From Streptosporangium violaceochromogenes (GTDB lineage Bacteria; Actinomycetota; Actinomycetes; Streptosporangiales; Streptosporangiaceae): DNA of 54,942 nt. The notes under the pieces are model-generated. The model ran no database searches. It saw nothing but the letters and a program-made list of their open reading frames with translations, and was not told where the DNA came from. The position numbers and the translations under genes were made by a program. How positions within the stretch are numbered: position 1 is the stretch's first letter; the number at the start of each line of letters is the position of its first letter. Shown in pieces: positions 42,191 through 49,790 of the stretch. The DNA is taken from positions 1 through 54,942 of the forward strand of contig NZ_BNBB01000037.1 in the NCBI RefSeq assembly GCF_014654615.1. Direction: 5' to 3'.

Positions 42191-43352
42191 TCTTGAAGAT
42201 CTCGTCCATCGCCTCCGCGCCCTGCATGAGCACGGGGCGGATCTGCTTGCGGTAGACGGTCTCGGTGACCACCGTGTTCCGGTGGCCGACCAGGCGCGAG
42301 ATGTCCTCGATCGGGACGCCCGAGTCCGACAGCAGCGAGACGAAGCTGTGCCGCATCTCGCGGGGAGTCCAGTCGGTGCCCCGCCTTCTCGATGATCTTC
42401 CGCACGTCCCGCCGGACGTTGCCTGCGCTCATGGGGGTTCCCTTCGAGGTGGAGAGGACGAGCCCCTCCGTGTCGGCGAGCTTCCCGCCCGCCTTCTCCT
42501 GCTCCTCCCGGAGCGTCCGCAGCGCCTCGACGCACCGCCGGGGGAGCTTGAGGGAACGGCGCGACTTGACGGTCTTGGTGTCTCCTTTCTGCCGCACGGA
42601 CCGCCACACGTAGATCGCGAACTCCTCGCGCTCCCAGCCCGCCTCGGTCACCGGTGACCACGCCCCGCGCTCCCCGTCGAACGCGACGACGTGTGACCAC
42701 AGGAGCGCGCGCAACTCCTCGGTCCGGCGCCGATCAGCAGAGAGAGCACGATGTACGCCCGCATCCGCGCGTTGGCCTTCTCCGCCAGGGCGACGATGGA
42801 ACCGGCCTGCGCGAGCGTGAGCGCCTTGGAGACACGGCCCTCGCGCCCTTCGGGGATCTCGCAGAGATCGACGACGTTGCGCTTCACCTTGTCGCGGCGC
42901 ATCGCGCTCTTGACCGACCGGTTGAGGATGCCGTGGATCAGCTTGAGAGACCGCGTGCTCAGCTCACCCCTCTTGCCCGCCAGCCACCGGTCGACGTCCT
43001 CCACCGACAGATCACGCAGCTTGCGGGCGCCTACCGCCGGGATCACGTGCTTGTCGGCGTATGTGGTGTACATCTTGACCGTGGTCGCCGACCGTCCGCC
43101 CAGGCCGTGCTGGAGCCAATACCTCACCGCGTCGGCGACGGTGTAGTTGGCCGGTGCGATGGCCAGCCCGTCGTCATAGTCTCTGATGATCTCCTTGAGC
43201 TTGTCCTTCGCCTCGGTCTTGGTCCTGCCGCTGGCCTTTTTGACGATGCGTTTTCCGGCGGGGGTGTAGCCGACCGTGACCGAGGCGATCCAGCGTTCCC
43301 GTGCCTCGTCCCAGTGCAGGCCGCCATCGCCTCTGCTGCGTCGTGTGGTCAT
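42186..43352 (-). pseudogene. int: AICE tyrosine-recombinase integrase with two frameshifts
   Basis: Reading MTTRRSRGDGG from ATG 43352, the protein has the N-terminal SAM-like arm and core-binding domains, then loses frame near 42727, where one base seems missing (LLIGA then TEELRALLWSHVV in the -1 frame). Frame is restored near 42378 (KIIEKAG then DWTPREMRHSFVSLLSDSGV, LVGHRNTVVTETVY), ending at TAG 42186. The catalytic Arg, HxxR, GH and Tyr are all still present across the frames. The start overlaps the xis stop (ATGA). Either a decayed gene or two sequencing errors; three shifts in this element versus none in core genes favour decay. Confidence 0.87.
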
Positions 43353-43555
43353 GATGCCCTCGCCTCCTGTTCGAGTAGTGCGATGTAGTCGGAGATGGCC
43401 GAGGCCGGGATCAGCCGGGTACGGCCCTGGGTGACCGAGCGCAGGCGGCCCGCCCTGATCTGCTCGTAGATCACGCTGCGGCTCATGCTGAGCAGGTGCA
43501 TGGCGTCGCATATGCGGTAGAGCCGCCGTTCGCCGGGCGGTCGGGGTGCTGTCAT
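43349..43555 (-). CDS. xis: Excisionase (Xis), HTH_17 type
   Basis: The 68-residue MerR-like winged helix protein (RLYRICDAMHLLSMSRSVIYEQIRAGRLRSVTQGRTRLIPASAISDYIA, quoted in blocks) is a standard AICE excisionase that directs the integrase toward excision. Its ATG overlaps the rep stop and its stop overlaps the int start, each by four bases (ATGA), forming the coupled rep-xis-int operon. The gene itself looks intact. Confidence 0.9.
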   Translation of the reverse strand: MTAPRPPGERRLYRICDAMHLLSMSRSVIYEQIRAGRLRSVTQGRTRLIPASAISDYIALLEQEARAS

Positions 43556-45050
43556 CCGTCCTCCCGCTCGGTGGCGATCTTCCGAGCGGTGGCGACCTTC
43601 TGGCGGATGTGCTCGGCCATGATCGCCTCACCGAGGGAGTAGCCCGATCCGGCGAACCGCCAGTGACCGAGGACGAGGGTCGTCTCGTCGCCGAGGGGCG
43701 GAAGGCCGTGCCGTTCGCGTGCTTCGGTGGCCCGGTGTGTTGCGCGTACCTGCCGGAGATCGCCGAGGGTGATGGAGTAGCGGCGCGACTTGGATGAGAA
43801 GTGGCCGCGAAATCCCAGCATGTGCGCCCAAGATCGCAGCCGCAGTGCTTGGAACTCCCGGCGCGCGCCCAGTTCCCAGCAGGTACGGATCATCCGCCGC
43901 GCGTGCTCGGTGACCGGGAGCGCGTCCAGGTGCAGCCCCGGCTTCAAGCCCGTCCCGGCACACCGCCCGCAGGAGGCGACCACCGACAGGCGACCCCGCC
44001 CCTTGCAGGCCGGGCACGACAGCCGGTGATCGACCGTGCCGGAGGCTTCGGCGCCCTTCGTGGCGTACTTGGCGATGTAGTCGGCCACCGCCCGCTCGCT
44101 CAGCCCGTCCGCCGCCTGGTCGAGCAGGATGGGCCGGATGTCGAGCTGATCACCCCACGTCAGATCCCATCGGCCGAGATCGCTTGGGGGGAGGCGACCG
44201 TGACCCGCCGGACCGCCGGAGGGATGGCCCGGGTGAGCAGGTCGTGATCGGCCCAGTCCGGAGGGATCTCGCTCCCGCCGCCCGGACCGTCGAGCCTGAC
44301 GATGGCGTGGAAGTGCACCAGGCCGCGCCGCTGGTACTCGGCGACCTTGGCGAAGGAGACCCGGACCCGCTTGGCGAACTCCCGGCGGCTCAGCCCCGCC
44401 TCACTGGCGAGAGTGCGCCGTACTTCCAGGGTGAAGCGGTGCCACAGCGCGCCCGCGTGAGCCTGCCAGAGCACCGCGCCCACATAGTCGTAACAGTCGC
44501 CGCAGACGGGTTGCCCGAGCCGTTCGTCTGTCGGCTCGTGGTGGGCATGGCAGCCGACCGGACGCCCGTGCTCGCAGACCTTGTCGCGCTTGCGGGGACG
44601 GCAGGCCCGTACCGTCCCGTTCTTCTCGCGCCGCGTGTGCACCGGCCCGAACGAGGGGGCGGTCAGGGTGACGAACGCCCGAGGATGGGCGCTCACCTCC
44701 TGCGGGACGCCCTTGCCGCCGGACAGGCCCGCCCGGATCAACTGGAAGGTGTCGGCCCGGTAGACCTCCGAGCAGGACGGGCACACCGAGGCCCGCCGGT
44801 TGCCGCAGGCCACCAGCAGACGCCCGGACGGCTCGTCCGCCGTGCGGTAGCTGTGCAGTACCTCACCGCTGGCCGCGTTGACGATCAACGATTCGCCCGC
44901 CAGGTGCACCGGGTGGGCACACCCTCCGGTCGCAGTGACCATGGCGCGCCACCGCTCGTAGCCCGGATCGTTGATCACCCGTGCGAGATCGACCAGCCAC
45001 TCCGGCTGCTGGTCGGAGGTGCGGTGCTGTGGTTCCTCCTTGCTGGTCAT
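43552..45050 (-). pseudogene. AICE replication initiator (RepSA-like), frameshifted
   Basis: The first part (ATG 45050, AAGGAGG site; CGNRRASVCPSCSEVYRADTFQL, then RGLVHFHAIVRLDGP) is the rolling-circle initiator with zinc motif and the HFH metal-binding motif. It runs into a stop at 44160. The continuation is in another frame (LTWGDQLDIRPI...VADYIAKYATKGAEA, CPACKGRGRLSV...CGRCAGTG), so one base has been lost or gained near 44170. The C-terminal part ends at 43552, overlapping xis. Replication after excision is probably abolished. The joined protein would be about 500 residues, a normal length. Confidence 0.87.
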
Positions 45051-45084
45051 GACGTCCTCCTTCGCTCGCCCCCGACAGGTACTC

Positions 45085-45141
45085 CAACACGTGCTACGTC
45101 TTGGCCCATGTGGACATGGTAAACAACACGTGCTACCTCTT
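45085..45141. promoter_or_regulatory. Paired direct repeats in rep-gntR divergent promoter
   Basis: CAACACGTGCTACGTCTT (45085-45102) and CAACACGTGCTACCTCTT (45124-45141) differ at one base and lie 39 bases apart, between divergent rep and gntR. This is the position of the KorSA operator in pSAM2-like elements. Binding by the adjacent GntR protein is inferred. Confidence 0.65.
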
Positions 45142-45175
45142 GTAAAGAGCAAACGTGGAAGAAGGAGAACTCGGC

Positions 45176-46018
45176 ATGACCGATGACAAGGGCGCCGCCC
45201 GGTGGCGAATCATCGCCGACCTCTTGCGTTCCGACGTGGTCCAAGACCACTACCAGCCAGGACAGGCCCTCCCCGGCGAAGCGTTCCTCGCCTCCGAGTA
45301 CGCCACTTCACGCCCGACGATCCGCAAGGCCATCGCCCAGCTCGTCGGCGAAGGACTGCTCACCGTCGCCCACGGCCGAGGCACCTTCGTCCGCCCCACC
45401 CCCGACCGCCGCCTCATCCTCATGGGCGGCCCAGAACGCGAAGACCTGCTCAGCCCCACCTACGACCCCGCCAAGCAGGGATGGGAACACGTCACCGTCG
45501 CCAGCGAGGCCGAACGCGCCGCAGGCCGCGTCACCCCCAACTCGGCACTGTTCATGACCATCGAAGGCGGCAAAGCCGACGTCCTGGGCGTGCGCCGAGG
45601 CCGCATGGGCGTCTACCGCTACGCCTACTGGCAGCACACCAAGACCCGCGCCCGCATCCACCTGTGCTCCTACCTGCTGGCCGACCAGGTCGCCACCATC
45701 ACCGGCGAGGGCAGAGACATGGAGATCGACTCCGAGATCGAACCCGCCGACTACTACGCCCACCTGGAGCACACCCACGGGCCACTCCGCTGGGCCACTT
45801 CGGTGCACACCCAGATGCCCTACGGCGAGACCTACGAAGACCTCAACATGGAGCCCATCGGCACACCGCTGCTGATCGTCCGGCGTATCATGCTCAGCCA
45901 CGACGGCCGCCCGCTGGAGTTCACCGAGATCGAAGCCCCCGGCGACCGCTTCGAAGCCGCAGCCGCCAGCGACCACGACCAGGCCGGATCAGACGGACAG
46001 GTCGCGCTTCGGGTGTAG
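45176..46018 (+). CDS. GntR-family regulator with UTRA domain (KorSA-like)
   Basis: This 280-residue protein has an N-terminal winged helix (RWRIIADLLRSDVVQDHYQPGQALPGEAFLASEYATSRPTIRKAIAQLVGEGLL, quoted in parts) and a C-terminal UTRA-like sensing domain (PLLIVRRIMLSHDGRPLEFTEIEAPGDRFE). In pSAM2-type elements such a regulator (KorSA) represses transfer and replication genes. The ATG at 45176 follows GAAGGAG; a GTG at 45155 is less likely. It faces rep across a promoter with two near-identical repeats. The transfer gene it would normally control is missing. Confidence 0.88.
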   Translation: MTDDKGAARWRIIADLLRSDVVQDHYQPGQALPGEAFLASEYATSRPTIRKAIAQLVGEGLLTVAHGRGTFVRPTPDRRLILMGGPEREDLLSPTYDPAKQGWEHVTVASEAERAAGRVTPNSALFMTIEGGKADVLGVRRGRMGVYRYAYWQHTKTRARIHLCSYLLADQVATITGEGRDMEIDSEIEPADYYAHLEHTHGPLRWATSVHTQMPYGETYEDLNMEPIGTPLLIVRRIMLSHDGRPLEFTEIEAPGDRFEAAAASDHDQAGSDGQVALRV

Positions 46019-46351
46019 TGGGCTCAGAGTTTCTTTACTGGTTCAAGGCGGCAGCGCTCCGCGCCGCCGCACGGCGGGACACGCCCCGCCGCCCCGGCAC
46101 GGCCAGCGGGCCGGGCGTGCGGCCCTGGCGGCCGGTCCCGGCCCGCGCCAGCCGGGACGGCACGGCGTAAGCCCGCCGCCCGCCGACCCCGGCGTCCGCC
46201 GCAGCCGAACGAACCCGCCACCCGTGGTGCGCGCCGCCGCCGCTCCGCCACCGGCACCAACCGCTACGCGGCCCTTTCAGGGTCCTTCGGATTGGCGCCG
46301 GCCGCTCCACTCCATGGGGTCAATCGGTTCCCCATCAGGAGGGGCAAGAAC

Positions 46352-46438
46352 ATGGCTGCCGCCCCGCTGCCGTTCCTCGGGCCTTGGCGGCCCTGCGGTA
46401 CGGGTCGGGTTGCCATCGAACAGCCCAAGGCGACCTGA
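46352..46438 (+). CDS. Possible 28-aa peptide with strong ribosome-binding site
   Basis: An ATG seven bases after AGGAGGGG opens a 28-codon frame (MAAAPLPFLGPWRPCGTGRV...). Its stop codon lies in the left arm of a perfect inverted repeat (46433-46460). It could be a leader peptide or the surviving start of a deleted gene. No homology is recognised. Confidence 0.25.
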   Translation: MAAAPLPFLGPWRPCGTGRVAIEQPKAT

Positions 46439-46460
46439 TCACGGAGATCTGTGATCAGGT
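46433..46460. repeat. Perfect inverted repeat ACCTGATCAC / GTGATCAGGT
   Basis: Ten-base arms (46433-46442 and 46451-46460) with spacer GGAGATCT, itself nearly palindromic. It could be a regulator site, a hairpin, or part of a replication or transfer origin. Confidence 0.6.
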
Positions 46461-46529
46461 GGGACGGCGCGGGTACGGGGAAGGCCGCACCGCCCCACCG
46501 GCTTCGAAGGCCACGCCGCCTGTTCGCGG

Positions 46530-46817
46530 CTACCGGGCTCCACCGCTTAGCAGGTCGGCCCAGACCGACTGCGCGGAGCCGATCGACCAGCACGGCGTCT
46601 CATGCACCACCGGTCCGCCGTCGAGCTGCACGATCTTGCGGATGAAGGCCCGTCCGCCGCCCTGGCACAGCTCGTACACCGTGGCCCGGCAGGCACACGT
46701 CCACGCCACCGGCCGCACCCGCTCCAGCATGTGGTGAGGAGCCGACCAGTTCAGCACCGCATGACCGCGCTGTGCCAAGGCCACGTGCGGTGCCGGGCAC
46801 TCCTTGTGCGGGTTCAC
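46530..46817 (-). CDS. AICE cassette protein, 95 aa
   Basis: This is the last of four minus-strand genes joined by 4-base overlaps. Its GTG start at 46817 overlaps the preceding stop (GTGA). The protein (MNPHKECPAPHVALAQRGHAVLNWS...) has Cys/His groups at CPAPH and in TCACRATVYELCQGGG, so it may bind zinc, and no signal peptide. Similar small proteins accompany other AICEs from memory, without known function. Confidence 0.68.
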   Translation of the reverse strand: MNPHKECPAPHVALAQRGHAVLNWSAPHHMLERVRPVAWTCACRATVYELCQGGGRAFIRKIVQLDGGPVVHETPCWSIGSAQSVWADLLSGGAR

Positions 46818-47164
46818 GAGGCCTGCCCTTGTGCCCGCCCGGGTGCCCGTCGTTCCCGCCACTCCCGCAGACGGGCCAGGTGGAACTCCACCCGCCGGGC
46901 GGCCTGTTCAATGGCTCTCGTGTCCTGGGAGCCGATGACCGGGCAGCGTCGCCGGGCGTCCCAGCCCGCGCACCACCAGAACCGGTCCCCGTTGCACCAC
47001 ACGATCATGGTCCCGACCGTCAGCAGCGCCAGGCCGTACCCGCCGTAGACCCGGGCGCCGATCCCACGGCGCTCCAGAGCCAGGCGCAGCCGCTCGGCCG
47101 CCCGAACCGCCGGAGTGTCCGGCAGCCGGGGCAGGACGGCCATCACCGGCCGGTCCCCGCTCAC
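46814..47164 (-). CDS. AICE cassette protein, 116 aa
   Basis: GTG at 47164 overlaps the upstream stop (GTGA), and the stop overlaps the next start in the same way. The protein (MSGDRPVMAVLPRLPDTPAVRAAERLRLALERRGIGARV, quoted in part) has the core ALLTVGTMIVWCNGDRFWWCAGWDARRRCPVIG, a conserved-looking beta hairpin rich in Trp and Cys, then a helical basic tail. It is not membrane-spanning by my reading. Function unknown; co-translation with neighbours suggests a joint role. Confidence 0.7.
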   Translation of the reverse strand: MSGDRPVMAVLPRLPDTPAVRAAERLRLALERRGIGARVYGGYGLALLTVGTMIVWCNGDRFWWCAGWDARRRCPVIGSQDTRAIEQAARRVEFHLARLREWRERRAPGRAQGQAS

Positions 47165-47565
47165 GCCGCCCCCCGCGACACGGCCTGCGCGATCAGGGCC
47201 ACGACCCGTTGAGGCCGGGTCCGGCTGACGTTGTACGGTTCGGGACGGGCGGGCAGGGAGATCAGGTAGCACTCGGCGTGCGGCCCCATGGTCACGGTGG
47301 CCTGACGTCGGCCCGTGAAGTCGATCACGACCAGCTCGGGAGGACATCGGGTCAGCCAGGATCGGACGGGAGGCTTGTCCGGCCACTGGGTCGTGTCCGG
47401 GCGGCTGGCGAACAGCCCCAGGCTGATCGTGTGGTCGAGGCGGGTACGGATGCCCTGCTTGCGGAGAAGCCGTTGCACGACGATCAGTGCTTTGCTCTGC
47501 CGATCCACTGCCGCCTCCTCACCGGAAGGAGACAGGCGGCTGTTGGAGCCGTTCGGGGCGTTCAT
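47161..47565 (-). CDS. AICE cassette protein, 134 aa
   Basis: The ATG at 47565 overlaps the upstream stop by four bases and its own stop overlaps the next start. The protein (helical start DRQSKALIVVQRLLRKQGIRTRLDH, then SWLTRCPPELVVIDFTGRRQATVTMG) is soluble. The layout, with a small compact alpha-beta domain, resembles its 116-aa neighbour, which also has a helix followed by a VTMG/VTVG strand; they may be paralogues. No domain is recognised. Confidence 0.68.
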   Translation of the reverse strand: MNAPNGSNSRLSPSGEEAAVDRQSKALIVVQRLLRKQGIRTRLDHTISLGLFASRPDTTQWPDKPPVRSWLTRCPPELVVIDFTGRRQATVTMGPHAECYLISLPARPEPYNVSRTRPQRVVALIAQAVSRGAA

Positions 47566-47771
47566 GACTCCAGCCCTTCCTGGTCGCGGAGCTGCCGGGC
47601 GAGGTCGGGGACGGTGTCGGCGTCGACCGTCTGGCAGAGGCCGCGTTCCACCTCCTCATCGGTGAGGTGCCGGCCGTTTCGGGTGGCCCATAGACGCCCC
47701 TCGGAACTCCGCCAGATGCACCAGCCGGGGAACGCCGCCTGGAGGTCTTCCAGAATCACGGGAGTTGACAT
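47562..47771 (-). CDS. AICE cassette protein, 69 aa
   Basis: First gene of the coupled cassette. MSTPVILEDLQAAFPGWCIWRSSEGRLWATRNGRHLTDEEVERGL (quoted in part) is a recurring small AICE protein from memory: a Trp-containing beta hairpin (WCIWRSSEGRLWATR) followed by a helix. The frame opens at 47933, but that part crosses the promoter and the regulator gene, so ATG 47771 is chosen. It is divergent from the HTH/DUF5919 regulator and shares with it a promoter holding two palindromes. Confidence 0.72.
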   Translation of the reverse strand: MSTPVILEDLQAAFPGWCIWRSSEGRLWATRNGRHLTDEEVERGLCQTVDADTVPDLARQLRDQEGLES

Positions 47772-47819
47772 GGAGTAAGCGTCGGTCGGTGAGAGTGACG
47801 AACCCACCTCGTTCTGGAG

Positions 47820-47864
47820 ACGTCCAGGACGTTTCAACGTTAGAGTCGAAAACGTCCCTGACGT
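47820..47864. promoter_or_regulatory. Double palindromic operator between cassette and HTH regulator
   Basis: ACGTCCAGGACGT (47820-47832) is a perfect palindrome. ACGTCCCTGACGT (47852-47864) is a one-mismatch copy 32 bases away (about three helical turns). The inner halves also form GGACGTTT/AAACGTCC. The site lies in the divergent promoter and is a likely operator of the adjacent HTH protein. Confidence 0.65.
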
Positions 47865-47886
47865 CCTCTCTTCCCCGAGGTGAATA

Positions 47887-48669
47887 GTGGCCAATGTCGC
47901 CTTACGCCGCGCAATGCTGGACGCGAAAGTCAACGATCAGCGTCTTGCGGACCATTGCGGGGTGGACGTCAAGACTGTGGCACGCTGGTTGCAGGACGAA
48001 GCGCGAATCCCGCATATGCGGCACCAGTGGGCCGCCGCTGAGATCTTGGGAGTTGAATCGGCAGTGCTGTGGCCAGAGGCGATCCGCAACACCGTGAAGA
48101 CCGGCCCCGACCGGGAGATCCTGACCGTCTACCCCTACCGGTCGGCCTGCCCCAAGTCCGTCTGGCGCGGCCTGATCACCTCGGCCCGCAACGAGATCGT
48201 CTTCGCCGGGTACACCAACTACTTCCTGTGGCTGGAACACCCCAACCTCGCCAAGGCCCTCAGGCGCAAGGCCGAGCAGGGCTGCAAGATCCGTTTCCTG
48301 GTCGGCGACCCGGACAGCGAGGTCACCCGCCGCCGTGAGGAGGTGGAGAACGTCCCGCTGACCGTCTCCACCCGCATCCGGATCACCCTGTCGGAGATCG
48401 AGCAGGTTCGCGGGGTGCCCGGCATCGAGGCGAGGTTCGGCGACGAGCACATTGCCATGAGTGTCTTCCGGTTCGACTCCGAGATGCTGGTGACGCCGCA
48501 CCTGGCCAAGCTGGTCGGGCACGACTCGCCGATGCTGCACCTGCGCCGCCACCAGGACGACGGCCTGTTCGACCGGTTCGCCTACCATGCCTCCGAGTTG
48601 TGGAGCAACGGCCGCGACGTCTGGGCCGAGGAGCCGAAGGAGCGCGCCGAGAGCGCCAGTTCTGGGTGA
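47887..48669 (+). CDS. HTH regulator with DUF5919 (PLD-like) domain
   Basis: The 260-residue protein has an N-terminal XRE helix-turn-helix (NDQRLADHCGVDVKTVARWLQDEARIP) and a C-terminal DUF5919 region (about 75-245) resembling a phospholipase D-like fold (IRFLVGDPDSEVTRRREE, PMLHLRRHQDDGLFDRFAYHASELW) but without an HKD catalytic motif. Such proteins are common AICE regulators, probably sensing a ligand. The GTG start follows GAGGTGA. The double palindrome upstream suggests autoregulation and control of the four-gene cassette. Its 3' end is duplicated in a remnant at 49791. Confidence 0.82.
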   Translation: MANVALRRAMLDAKVNDQRLADHCGVDVKTVARWLQDEARIPHMRHQWAAAEILGVESAVLWPEAIRNTVKTGPDREILTVYPYRSACPKSVWRGLITSARNEIVFAGYTNYFLWLEHPNLAKALRRKAEQGCKIRFLVGDPDSEVTRRREEVENVPLTVSTRIRITLSEIEQVRGVPGIEARFGDEHIAMSVFRFDSEMLVTPHLAKLVGHDSPMLHLRRHQDDGLFDRFAYHASELWSNGRDVWAEEPKERAESASSG

Positions 48670-48685
48670 CCAACTGAGTGACAAC
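48666..48685 (+). repeat. GTGACCAACTGAGTGACAAC near attR1
   Basis: Copy of the attL-side motif, overlapping the stop codon of the DUF5919 gene and about 90 bases from the core att repeat. Related copies at 49925-49944 and 52728-52747 (complement). A candidate integrase arm site. Confidence 0.6.
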
Positions 48686-48776
48686 CGCCCCGGACAACGC
48701 CGGACAGCGGTGGACCGTCCTGGACCGTACGCCCAGGTCAGAGCCCGTATAGGCCCTGGTCGGAGGGTCGTTCGGA

Positions 48777-48825
48777 TCGCCTTACAAGCGAGATGTCACT
48801 GGTTCGAACCCAGTAGTGCCCACCA
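48777..48825 (+). repeat. attR1 core (tRNA-Val 3' half copy)
   Basis: 47 of 49 bases match 42081-42129, including the anticodon-stem to CCA region. The copy has two T-arm/acceptor changes and no 5' half, so it cannot be a functional tRNA. Confidence 0.93.
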
Positions 48826-48963
48826 CAAGTCCTTGACCTGCTGAAACAAGTCAAGGGCTCCTCTGTTTACCCGCTACGCGCATCGCAGCGTTGGTCGGAC
48901 AGATGTCGCCCTCACACGTGAGATGTCCCCGTGGGGCAGCTGCCTCGAATGGATCGGCTAGTT

Positions 48964-49293
48964 TCAGGCGACCTTGACGGAGTGTGGGCCGACACTGATC
49001 GTCACCTCGACGCGTCCGCCCAGCGCGGCCGCATAGGCCCGGAGAGTTTCCAGTTCCATGGCGTCGAGGTCGCCGTTTTCGATCTGGGAGACCCGCGACT
49101 GGGAGATGCCGAGCGCGGCGGCGACCTCGGCCTGGGTTTTGCCCAGCGACTTACGCAGCTCTTTCAGGTGATACCCCGCCACGTAGGCATCCAGTTCGGC
49201 TTCAGCGGCAGCCTGTCGCTCGGGAGTGGCCAGCTCGGGGTGGAGCCGGTGGGCCTCAGCCTTGACCTCCTGCCAGCGGCGCGCAGGGCTCAT
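48964..49293 (-). CDS. HigA-type antitoxin (XRE HTH)
   Basis: The 109-residue protein has a helical N-terminus (WQEVKAEAHRLHPELATPERQAAAEAEL) and a C-terminal HTH (LRKSLGKTQAEVAAALGISQSRVSQIENGDL) followed by a short strand. It overlaps the toxin stop by four bases (ATGA); toxin-first order is typical of HigBA. It should neutralise the toxin and repress the operon. It sits just beyond attR1, between integrated element remnants, and may stabilise the island. Confidence 0.88.
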   Translation of the reverse strand: MSPARRWQEVKAEAHRLHPELATPERQAAAEAELDAYVAGYHLKELRKSLGKTQAEVAAALGISQSRVSQIENGDLDAMELETLRAYAAALGGRVEVTISVGPHSVKVA

Positions 49294-49676
49294 CGCCTGT
49301 CCTCCTTGGTCTGCTCGGCCTTCTTCTCCGCGCGGTACTCCATGTAGCGAGACTTGGCCAGCGGGATCGCTTCGTCATACCAGCGCGACCACTTGCCTGC
49401 CTTGTCTCCGGCCACGAGGAAGATCGCTTCTCTGTCGGGATCGAAGATGAAGATGATTCTAATCTCTGACCGTCCTCGCGACCCTGGACGAAGCTCCTTC
49501 AGGTTGTTCAGGTCGCTGTCCTCCAACGTGTCCACCAAGGGGCGCCCGAGGGCGGGGCCGGCCTCGGCGAGCCGGTCGATCGCCTTCTCAACGAGGGCGG
49601 CCGAGTCCGGATCACTCTCACAGAGTTTGAGGAACCAGGACTCTACGGGTTCCAGCAGGACGATCTCCCAGGTCAT
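49290..49676 (-). CDS. HigB/RelE-like toxin (Gp49 family)
   Basis: The 128-residue protein matches the RelE/HigB fold: VLLEPVESWFLKLCESDPDSAALVEKAIDRLAEAGPALGRPL, then SDLNNLKELRPGSRGRSEIRIIFIFDPDREAIFLVAGDKAG (quoted in parts) with the basic strand expected to cut ribosome-bound mRNA. It is followed by a KSRYMEYRAEKKAEQTKEDRR helical tail. It is coupled to the downstream antitoxin. The gene looks complete, with ATG at 49676. Confidence 0.87.
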   Translation of the reverse strand: MTWEIVLLEPVESWFLKLCESDPDSAALVEKAIDRLAEAGPALGRPLVDTLEDSDLNNLKELRPGSRGRSEIRIIFIFDPDREAIFLVAGDKAGKWSRWYDEAIPLAKSRYMEYRAEKKAEQTKEDRR

Positions 49677-49790
49677 CTTCAGAATATAACCTCTGACTCA
49701 TATCTGGGGTGGAGCTTAGACCAGGTTGGAAAGACTCCTTTACAAGATTGACCGGTCCGTCTGCTCCGCGGGCGCGGAGGAGAATCGCCG

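Larger units (their letters stand above)
46019..46529. other. Low-coding stretch where transfer genes would be expected
   Basis: About 510 bases between gntR and the minus-strand cassette. I see GC-rich sequence with no recognised protein, apart from one very short open frame and an inverted repeat, listed separately. The absence of an FtsK-like gene here or nearby points to a past deletion. Confidence 0.45.
42081..48825. mobile_element. AICE-type integrative element in tRNA-Val, decayed
   Basis: The element is bounded by 49-base att repeats. Its gene order int-xis-rep / gntR / small genes / HTH regulator is that of pSAM2-like actinomycete integrative and conjugative elements, which replicate by rolling circle after excision. 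Integrase and replication initiator are frameshifted, and the FtsK/SpoIIIE-like transfer gene expected between rep and gntR is absent. It is therefore probably unable to excise or transfer by itself. Length about 6.7 kb. Confidence 0.88.

Noticed and set aside
42086..42714. Proteins ending in VGATGFEPVTSRL or WALPGSNQ near the tRNA
   Set aside because: These endings are translations of the tRNA/att sequence; the frames are pieces of the frameshifted integrase plus the tRNA.
42186..43352. Programmed frameshifting in the integrase
   Set aside because: Two separate shifts without slippery heptamers, and integrases of this family are normally single-frame; mutation or sequencing error is simpler.
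46264..46593. 109-codon minus-strand frame
   Set aside because: No ribosome-binding site, no domain-like sequence, and it runs through a perfect inverted repeat.
48777..48825. Additional tRNA genes at 48777 and 50036
   Set aside because: Only the 3' half is present and there is no D arm or 5' acceptor strand; they are att repeats.
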